From NCBI GenBank assembly GCA_010015655.1, contig ML976686.1, forward strand, positions 578,498 to 642,497: a stretch of DNA of 64,000 nucleotides, read 5' to 3'. The position numbers were made by a program, and so were the translations under genes. This DNA comes from Bimuria novae-zelandiae CBS 107.79. Taxonomy: Eukaryota; Ascomycota; Dothideomycetes; Pleosporales; Didymosphaeriaceae. Under the pieces are notes generated by a model. That model did no database searches, was not told the DNA's origin, and was given only the letters and a program-made list of their open reading frames with translations. Positions 57,401-64,000 of the stretch are shown here, in pieces. How positions within the stretch are numbered: position 1 is the stretch's first letter; the number at the start of each line of letters is the position of its first letter.

Positions 57401-57645
57401 AGCGGCCACATGGGCTTCTGGGTCTTCGATAGAGCTTTCCTATCGTTCATCTCCGCGGGTAGAGACCAGTCTTCGCCTTGGCTCGGCGTCGCCTTGTCGA
57501 GATGAGTGGAGACGGAAGGATAGTGCATTTCGGACTTGGGGTTGTTGTTGACATAATTTGGGAAGGCCGAATTGCTAGGTGGAGTGGCTCCCTTCGCTCC
57601 CTTGAACGGGCTCTTCGGGAATCCTCCGCCTTTATGGTAGGCCAT
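54440..57645 (-). CDS. Argonaute, QDE-2-like (slicer-type RNA silencing protein)
   Basis: Core effector of RNA interference/quelling that binds small RNA and cleaves or guides repression of matching transcripts. Five exons (56,433-57,645; 56,126-56,373; 55,344-56,075; 54,829-55,296; 54,440-54,778) with introns of 47-59 bp give 999 residues, typical of QDE-2 orthologs. A Gly/Pro-rich N-terminus is followed by the N and ArgoL1 regions, PAZ (around 350-490, with W-Y-P-Q-E-F-L-R-I-V-P), MID and PIWI. PIWI shows G-A-D-L-S-H-P (Asp688), an Asp-His-Glu-Ile-Ile glutamate finger (Glu731), Y-Y-R-D-G-V-S (Asp767) and P-T-Y-Y-A-D (Asp912), so the tetrad is D-E-D-D and complete. It ends M-F-W-M. No lesion is visible. 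Confidence 0.95.
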
Positions 57646-58112
57646 GGCAGCCGCGAACGATACTTTTGGGGTGTTGAATGAAAATGTACGATCAATGATG
57701 ACGGAAGCGAATAAATTGCGAGATGAACGGGTACCAGAAGATGATTGAGTGAACTGAAGTACGCTTGGAACTCTATAGGAGAACTAGTGGTTTTCGAAAG
57801 AGCTTCCAGCGCCCTTCTTATACACCAGAGCCCGCTATTATTCGAGACATGATGCGAGTCGTCCCAGAAACATGTTTGATTCCGGACGCCTGGGGCAAAC
57901 TTTTGAGTCCCACTCGCCACTCCCAAACAGCGTCTCGGAACGGATGAACACATCGCGGGGCGCGGTGAAAGAAAGAAATCCGTTCATGCTCGTGCTATAG
58001 ACCGTGCTATGAGAAACGTCCTTCTATGTCGCGGGAGGCCGCTGAAAAATCCAGGCTAGTTGACAGTCAGTGATGTGGGCGGGGAACACGCGGAGAGACT
58101 GTGCTTCTGCGA
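57646..58112. other. Argonaute upstream region and 3' flank of the ankyrin-like gene
   Basis: No gene is supported. A minus-strand frame at 57,447-57,953 overlaps the Argonaute N-terminus in another frame and is a shadow. Confidence 0.5.
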
Positions 58113-59963
58113 CTATTGCATGAGGCGTTTTCGTATCTCTTGGTCGAGATATTCCAGGTTTTCGCAATCTATTGGGTAGAAGTCCTGTATCAGTTGCCCG
58201 TCGGCACAGCCGTCGAGTGCTTGACCTGCGGAAACACCAGCGTTGAACAGCAACGTTATGCATCGATCTAGTTGAGGATTTGTTGTTCGACGCTGGGTGT
58301 AACTATTTACAGTTAATGCCAAGGCTTGAGACTCGCAATAGTCGGAGTTCACATCTACACCCAGTTCGAGGATGCGTTGCAGCAGCGAAACCTTTCCGAA
58401 TGATGCTATTTAAACGAGTGGGTGTTAGGACCTATGGAGATACTTGTAGTTCAGATTCCCGCCGTATTTGAGCAGTAAATCGATATTGTCTGTGAAGGTA
58501 TTTGCAGGGGCGAAAGAAAGCAGATCTTGAATTACCTTTGTCCCAAAAACAGACTTCATTGGCCGTGTACTGCTAGGAAATACGGCCTCGATCCAGTCAT
58601 GAAAGGGAAAGGAAGGTAATCTGCGAAGCCTCACTGTTGACTTCGGCCAACCTCGAAGAAATTCATCGTCGAACACTTGGAGGATCACATGTTGGGAACA
58701 ACGAATGCGTGCCACGAGCCGCATCCAGAAGTGGGGACCTTCGAAATCCCGACACGTTTTTACTTTGTACTGCAAGAGGATGAACACGATCTCATCATTG
58801 TGGTATTCGAAGGCGCTTTCAATGGCCAGCTCCAGGTTGTGAGGGCTCGATATTCCGCCAGGTACTAAAGGCGAATCAAGTTGTCGCACTGTTTGTTGCA
58901 AGACCAATTGTACGAGGGTCTTCTGGTTACGCACCGAAGCACCATATAGAACAAGATCTATAGGCCTGTAATCAGGTGGACTGTATGAAAATCGCGGGAT
59001 TGACCGGACGAGGGTCTCCATATCGTCACCATGTAGCCAGTTGTCCATATATCCATCGTCAAAATCACCGCCGGAGCCATCACTAGTAGAGTCATCGTTG
59101 AAACTATCGGTTGCAGATTGATCGTCGAGATTCTCATTTGCAGGGTTCTCGTCGAACTCATCGTATTGAAGACTCAAAATCGACGGTGTGCGGGAAATGT
59201 CAAAGCTGTAGGTACTTTCATCGTCTGTAGAACCACTTTCAAAGTCACTGTCGAAATAGTCCTCAAGATCCACTCCAGCTGTGGCTTCGGCCTGGGGAGC
59301 AAGTCGCGATAATGTCCTCCGGATCATGTCTTCTGGGCCTTTGAATGCTGCGAAAAGAAGGACGGATCCGAAAGCGGGGCTATCCATCGCGCCATCAGAT
59401 CGACTTGCTGAAATTCTCTCCGCCCAATCAATCTGACCTATGATCAACGATGCAATTAATGCATCGAGTTGAGTCGTCTCAATACAAGAGGGTGAGCCAG
59501 GGGTTAGAAAGAGCACCGGCAGGAGCTGGCGGCCCATTTCGTATTCGTATTGGTGCCGCCCTCCAAATCAACGACGCAGCGAGCGCCTGGAGTTGATGTT
59601 TACCAGCGAATCTCGAGCAAGACACGTTACCAGCCCGTGCAAGAGTATAGTCATAGCCGCTGCCGTGGCCAATCCTTCGATGCATTTGCGCTTCAGATCG
59701 GCCTCCGTCATCTGGAATTCCGATTTGAGATACTCCACGGCCCGGAGAATGGCAAGGCATAAAGGTCGCTGTCTACCATCGCCCCTGATCATGTTCGGAA
59801 ATGGGGCGTCATCTCTGATGGTATGCGAGAGCAAGGCATCGTCCTGGATCATCTTGGAAAGAATGAGCTTCCGGGTCATTTCAGGACCAAACTGCGACGG
59901 GACACGAAGTTCGCGAGGCAGAGATCTGCAATTCTGGCCCGAGAAAGCGGGCGCGGCAAACAT
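58113..59963 (-). CDS. Ankyrin-repeat-like protein, splicing partly unresolved
   Basis: Likely first exon 59,604-59,963 (M-F-A-A-P-A-F-S-G-Q-N...), joined in phase to 59,477 by a 126-bp intron with a TTTCTAAC branch site. The long middle exon continues to about 58,450 and includes an Asp/Ser-rich linker (about 59,060-59,260) and degenerate ankyrin-type pieces such as D-L-V-L-Y-G-A-S-V-R-N-Q-K-T-L-V-Q and I-D-L-L-L-K-Y-G-G-N-L-N. A last exon from about 58,407 gives L-L-Q-R-I-L-E-L-G-V-D-V-N and C-I-T-L-L-F-N-A-G-V-S, stopping at 58,113. The obvious donor and acceptor at that last junction disagree in phase by one base. A scaffold-type ankyrin protein of unknown partner is the best guess. Confidence 0.55.
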
Positions 59964-60254
59964 GGCTCATTGTATTTCAGTGTCAAAGCGTTCTTCTGAG
60001 ATTAGTGACGCAGCTCAGAAAGACCAATCGATGGGAAACGCACTGCAAACAAGCCTCATGCGAACTACTTCCCGGAAACTATTCTGCACGACGGTGCTGC
60101 CACGGCGCTAACGATCTCGCCGGGGAGATCGAGCAGCTGCATTTCGACGGGCTGGAGCTACAAAACTCGCTCCACGACACGGCGTTTATGTTGTGGGATG
60201 AGAGGGGCAGAGGCACAACCACGGACGCGCTAGCAACGCACGTGTAGACGCGTA
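59964..60254. other. Ankyrin-gene promoter flank up to the second DNA transposon
   Basis: No separate gene. The TA target duplication of the transposon is at 60,253-60,254. Confidence 0.5.
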
Positions 60255-62367
60255 ACGTGTCCGTGCGCGTGATGCACGGATTCGCGTGATGCACGCTCGG
60301 CCCGAAAACATGTCAAACTTCCACACCACACAACTCCACCAATATGGCTCCGATTGACGATGCGCTTGCAGAGATAGACTCGCTAGATCCTAGCGATAAA
60401 CTCTGTTATACGAAAATAGCTAACGAGCATGGCGTTGAGCGCTTAACTCTATCGCGGCGGCACCGCGCAGTTACACAGTCGCACGCATTAAAGATCACTA
60501 ACTAATAAAAGCTTACTCCACAACAAGAGGCAGAGCTTATTAAATATATAAAGGGACTTATAGCGCGTTACTTACTACCTATAAGAAAGATAATACGAAA
60601 TTTCGCGTTAATAATAGCTAAAAAACTAGTAAGCAAGAGCTAGGTTACTTACTTTATTAACTAATATAGTATCTACCTAATCTCTTAATAGGCAGCTAGT
60701 ATAAATAGTAATTACTATAACGCTAACTTAGGTAATAAATATAGCCTATATTTTAACTTCCTACGTAATAAAATTAAGGAATATAATATTAAGCCTTGTT
60801 ATATATATAATATAGATGAAAAGGGCTGCTTAATTAGTATTGTTAGTAGATTAAAATGGGTGTTTAGCAGATAGATATAGGAGAAGAAGGAGGTTAGAAC
60901 ATCTCTCTAAGATAGGTCTTGTGAATGGATTACTATCCTAGTATGTGTATGCGCGGATGGAGTAGCCTTACTACTAAGCCTTATCTATTAGGCGACTAAT
61001 AAGGCTATATAATTAAGGTAGGTTAAGAATATTAAGGCAGGAAAGCATGGCGTGTATATTACCTTATTACTATTAGGCTAGATAAATAACGATATTAGTC
61101 TTGCCTAGCTTAAGCAGGTGTTTAATTACTATATAAAGGCAAAAGCTTAATAATCTTACTAATTACTTATCCTTAATAGCTATAGATCTCACGTTACTAT
61201 AGATTTTATTAATTACTATAATAGGAATAAGATCCTCCTAGCTATACTTCCCCTTTATTTAACGTATACGCTCTAGCTACTTAATATAGTACTTTTTAAG
61301 CTTCTTTTATTAGCGTACTTAGCTAAGCTTATAACTTACCTCTAAAAGAGCTAAGGCTTAGTTTTAATTAAGAAAGGCAACTTCTTCCCTCTTTTTTAAA
61401 AGGCGTAGATAAGCTCCTTTAAAGAGGAGATAATACTTAAGTCTTTTAAAGTAACTAGTATATTACTATTTAATCTAGAGGTTATACTTAAAAGGTTTAC
61501 TAATACTACCCTAGATAAGCAGGTATCGCGAGAGAGCTCTACGTTAGTACTTAGCGGATCTGACTGGCGTAAACTAGATTGCCTTGTACAATCTATAATA
61601 GAGGACTAGAGCAGTAAGAACGCGCAGAAGCTTAGTTACTTACTTTACTATATCTCTATTTAAAATAAGCTCCTTTGCTATAAAATTAACGGGCTAAAGG
61701 AGGCGCTATTAATTAAGAAGAAGTATAAGAAAAAGGGTAAGCCTCTTAACTTTTAATAACATTAAGAATACTATAGAGGGGTAGTTTTTTAGTTACTAAG
61801 GAAGGTTAAGGAGGCGCGTATACGTTAGTTTATAAAGGAGCAAAAGGAGAGGGAGTAGAGACTTTAAAAAGCTAAGATAGCTAAGTTAAGGAAGGTAGCT
61901 AAGCTGTGCAAGGAAAAAATTGCAGAGGAGAAGCGTGTGGCGCGGGAGGCAGCCAAGGTAGCCAGGGAGAAGGAGAGGGCTGAGAAGGCAGCAGAGCGCG
62001 CCCGCGAAAGGAAGGCTTGTGACGCCGCAAAAGCTCTACAATCTGCCCAAAAGGGTAAGAGAAAGGCATCGCAGCCATCCACACAGAGCAACAAGCGTTA
62101 GAAACGTGTGGTTGACGCTGTAGTTACTGTAGACGCCTCAGGTGCCGCATTAGTAGCTCCAACCAAGACTACGCGGCGCGGCCGCAACGTTAAGCTTCCA
62201 AGTAGATATTAGTAGCGCAGGTTGATCGCAAGCATCAATAGAGCACGCCACCAAAAAATCTCGCAATATTCGCTACTATACGTGGCTCTATAGCCTCATT
62301 TCTCGTAGAGCTGCTATGGTGTTGTGCGTGCATCACGCGAATCCGTGCATCACGCGCACGGACACGT
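60255..62367 (+). mobile_element. Second pogo-like DNA transposon, 41-bp perfect TIRs, TA duplication
   Basis: The 2,113-bp element has identical 41-bp inverted ends at 60,255-60,295 and 62,327-62,367, starting ACGTGTCCGTGCGCG and containing a direct repeat of CGCGTGATGCACG. TA flanks both sides (60,253-60,254 and 62,368-62,369). It shares the terminal ACGTG and TA target with the element at 21,907 but not the rest of the TIR. A transposase frame runs between the TIRs. It separates the ankyrin-like gene from Fta4 without breaking either. Confidence 0.92.
60344..62212 (+). pseudogene. Pogo-like transposase, full-length single frame with RIP stops
   Basis: From ATG 60,344 to the stop at 62,210-62,212 the same frame is kept for 622 codons with no indel, interrupted only by TAG/TAA codons in the middle. 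The N-terminus (M-A-P-I-D-D-A-L-A-E-I-D-S-L) is clean. The catalytic positions are N-I-D-E-K-G (Asp158 intact), L-L-I-L-N-S-Y-R-S-H (residue 278, Asp to Asn) and L-L-N-I-V-L-F (residue 314, Asp to Asn), a DD35D-like spacing as in pogo/Tc1-mariner. The C-terminus (from about 61,860) is a Lys/Arg/Ala/Glu coiled coil with almost no mutations. It would be inactive as it stands. Confidence 0.85.
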
Positions 62368-62446
62368 TACCCCTGTCGGTCTCCTAGAGCTGCCCGCAAT
62401 ACGCGCGTATTCGCCCCGCACTCCATCTGCCACGTCAAGTTAAACA

Positions 62447-63309
62447 ATGTCCCGACACAAGACGGTTGTCGAGCAGAAGCAGCAGTTTCTCCAATCAAGG
62501 AAACAATATCTGTCGCGCGGTATTGTGCCTTCGGAGAAGCTCAAGCAGCTCGCGCACGATGGCGGCGTCGAGTTGAGCGTATTGAAGGGCGTTGTAGACA
62601 AAGGTAATGCCCTCTCCACCTCTGTGATGCTTCAAATGTTCTTGTTGGGGGCCTCTGAGGTCACGGGATATGTAGTCGCTTCTAGCCAGCTGCCATACTG
62701 ATTTTCATCCCAGTCAACCGGGAGCTAAAGCAGCACTCACGACGTGTCTACAGCCGGCAAATGACGGAGCATGTCGTCGAGCACATAGACGCCTTCTACT
62801 GGGACTCCGGAACGCGCGACGTCGATGACGAAACGGCCGATGCTACCACGGACGCCGCAGACGAGGGCACCGCGATAGCCCAGAACGACGACCTCACCCA
62901 AGACTCGTGCATCGCCAAACTGCCGGCACGCTGGGACACCTCTTCCGACCCCAGGCCTTCCCCCTCCGACCTTGTCGACCAAGACGACTACCTATCCGCC
63001 GTGACGCGTCTCCAAACCCTCTCTGCGCAACGCCTCACCTTACAGCAGAAGCTAAATACGTACCGCACGCTACTTGCTCTGCTGGAGCCGTATCGTAAGC
63101 CGAAAGACAATGTGCAGCCGAACCTGGTGTGGAAACAGACTCCGCTTGCCGACGAACTAGGGAAAACGAGGACACTGGCGATAAGGGTGGCAGGGAGGGT
63201 AGAAGAGCGGTTCGGGGACATAGAGGTCCCGGCGACGGCTGATGATGGGGACATCAAGATAGAAGAGAATGGCGTCGAAAAAGTGAAGAACGTCCTTGCC
63301 AGTTGGTAG
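62447..63309 (+). CDS. Inner kinetochore subunit Fta4 (Sim4 complex / CENP-U-type)
   Basis: Fta4 is a constitutive centromere-associated (Sim4/COMA-type) protein linking CENP-A chromatin to the outer kinetochore. Two exons (62,447-62,603 and 62,714-63,309; intron GTAATG...CAG, 110 bp) give 250 residues. The start, T-V-V-E-Q-K-Q-Q-F-L-Q-S-R-K-Q-Y-L, is the typical N-terminal helix. The splice restores V-D-K-V-N-R-E-L-K-Q-H-S-R-R-V-Y-S-R-Q, then V-V-E-H-I-D-A-F-Y-W. Acidic linkers and two coiled-coil stretches (L-Q-T-L-S-A-Q-R-L-T-L-Q-Q-K-L and the C-terminal part) follow. Assignment rests on this motif order and length; without a database search I hold it as probable. Confidence 0.75.
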
Positions 63310-64000
63310 TGGTCGGAAGGCAGGCGTTTAGGTTCATGTTAGGATACCATGGGGATTACTTTTCCTTGCCGACTTGTACTCGTGGCTGACTAGCAACGAG
63401 ACGGAAACCCTTCATTGTGACAACTGCATCTGTTCGTGATGCCAAATATAGTCCTTTACCATGCCAAACCGAGTGTCCGGCCAAGAACATTTACTGTCAG
63501 TCCTTTCAAAGCGCTAGCGACAACATTCACAATACTCGACAGGTCATCGATATTTCGAAGTCGATTGGCGGAAGGTGTGCTCGGGATGCACCTTCCAACA
63601 TCAATTCAGCAGGCGCTTCACATGCCATCAGACACGTGGAGTTTGCAGGGCCCGACCCTATCCACTCTCAGTCACCCCATCTCCACTAGCAGAAACGACA
63701 CTATGCATTCGTTTGATCATTCTTCGTATGCACCAAAATACAAATTCTTAGTCTTTCACTACGACCCGGTCGCTAAGCCGCTCCCCGCAATTCGTCGGCG
63801 AACTCAGCGCACTCCTTGCGACGCGGCTGTCAGACGCATTGCGCTCCTCTGCAACGTTCGCTTGTTCCAGTGTATCGTGCAAGAAAATAAGCTTGCTGTG
63901 GCTACGAGCGACGAGGTATGTACTATCAATCACGATATTATGCTCCGCTACGAGCGAACATCCGAATACGATGAACCCCCTTATCGCCTACACTGAGATG
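63310..64000. other. Right edge: no confident gene
   Basis: A plus-strand frame at 63,436-63,996 covers most of this stretch and a GTATGT donor follows GAG at about 63,915, so a multi-exon plus-strand gene might begin here and continue past the window. I do not recognise its product. Confidence 0.3.

Overview
This window comes from a filamentous ascomycete (Pezizomycotina). The evidence is short introns of about 45-190 bp with GT...CTAAY...AG signals, a euchromatic gene set that includes RPA3, SPB1, dynactin p25, PCC1, a QDE-2-type Argonaute and the Sim4/CENP subunit Fta4, and abrupt switches between base-balanced gene-rich DNA and AT-rich transposon DNA saturated with C->T/G->A changes. Those changes turn CAG/TGG codons into TAG/TAA and catalytic Asp into Asn, which is the signature of repeat-induced point mutation (RIP). 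Dothideomycetes seems most likely, but that is an inference.

Layout. Positions 1-4.8 kb hold the 3' end of a LINE and unresolved RIP relics. Positions 4,772-25,627 are a nested transposon stack. The outer element is a minus-strand Ty3/gypsy chromovirus whose LTRs lie at both ends. Three later insertions interrupt it: a second minus-strand chromovirus (6,867-13,506, target duplication CTTCG), a plus-strand Ty1/copia element (14,948-21,081, target duplication TAGGG, containing a 20-N assembly gap), and a Fot1/pogo-like DNA transposon (21,907-23,771, target duplication TA). Removing the insertions leaves an outer element with domains in the normal order: gag, RT, RNase H, integrase, chromodomain.

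Positions 25.6-64 kb are gene-bearing. In order they hold a frameshifted hypothetical gene, RPA3 (+), a YML020W-like protein (-), SPB1 (+), a BTB gene with a frameshift (-), dynactin p25 (-), a dead coiled-coil/CCCH gene broken by a solo LTR (+), a DUF676-type hydrolase (-), a small mitochondrial-type protein (-), PCC1 (+), an uncharacterised 651-residue protein (-), Argonaute (-), an ankyrin-like gene (-), a second pogo-like transposon (+) and Fta4 (+). I assembled the gene models by eye from splice signals and frame; coding lengths are divisible by three for RPA3, SPB1, p25, the hydrolase, the mitochondrial protein, PCC1, Argonaute and Fta4.

The genes do not form a pathway cluster; most are conserved housekeeping genes. 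The shared theme is genome defence: an apparently intact slicer-type Argonaute about 29 kb from the stack, RIP-inactivated transposons, and host genes with single-base frameshifts or an LTR insertion. I found no CRISPR array, RNA gene or clear new multi-gene system.
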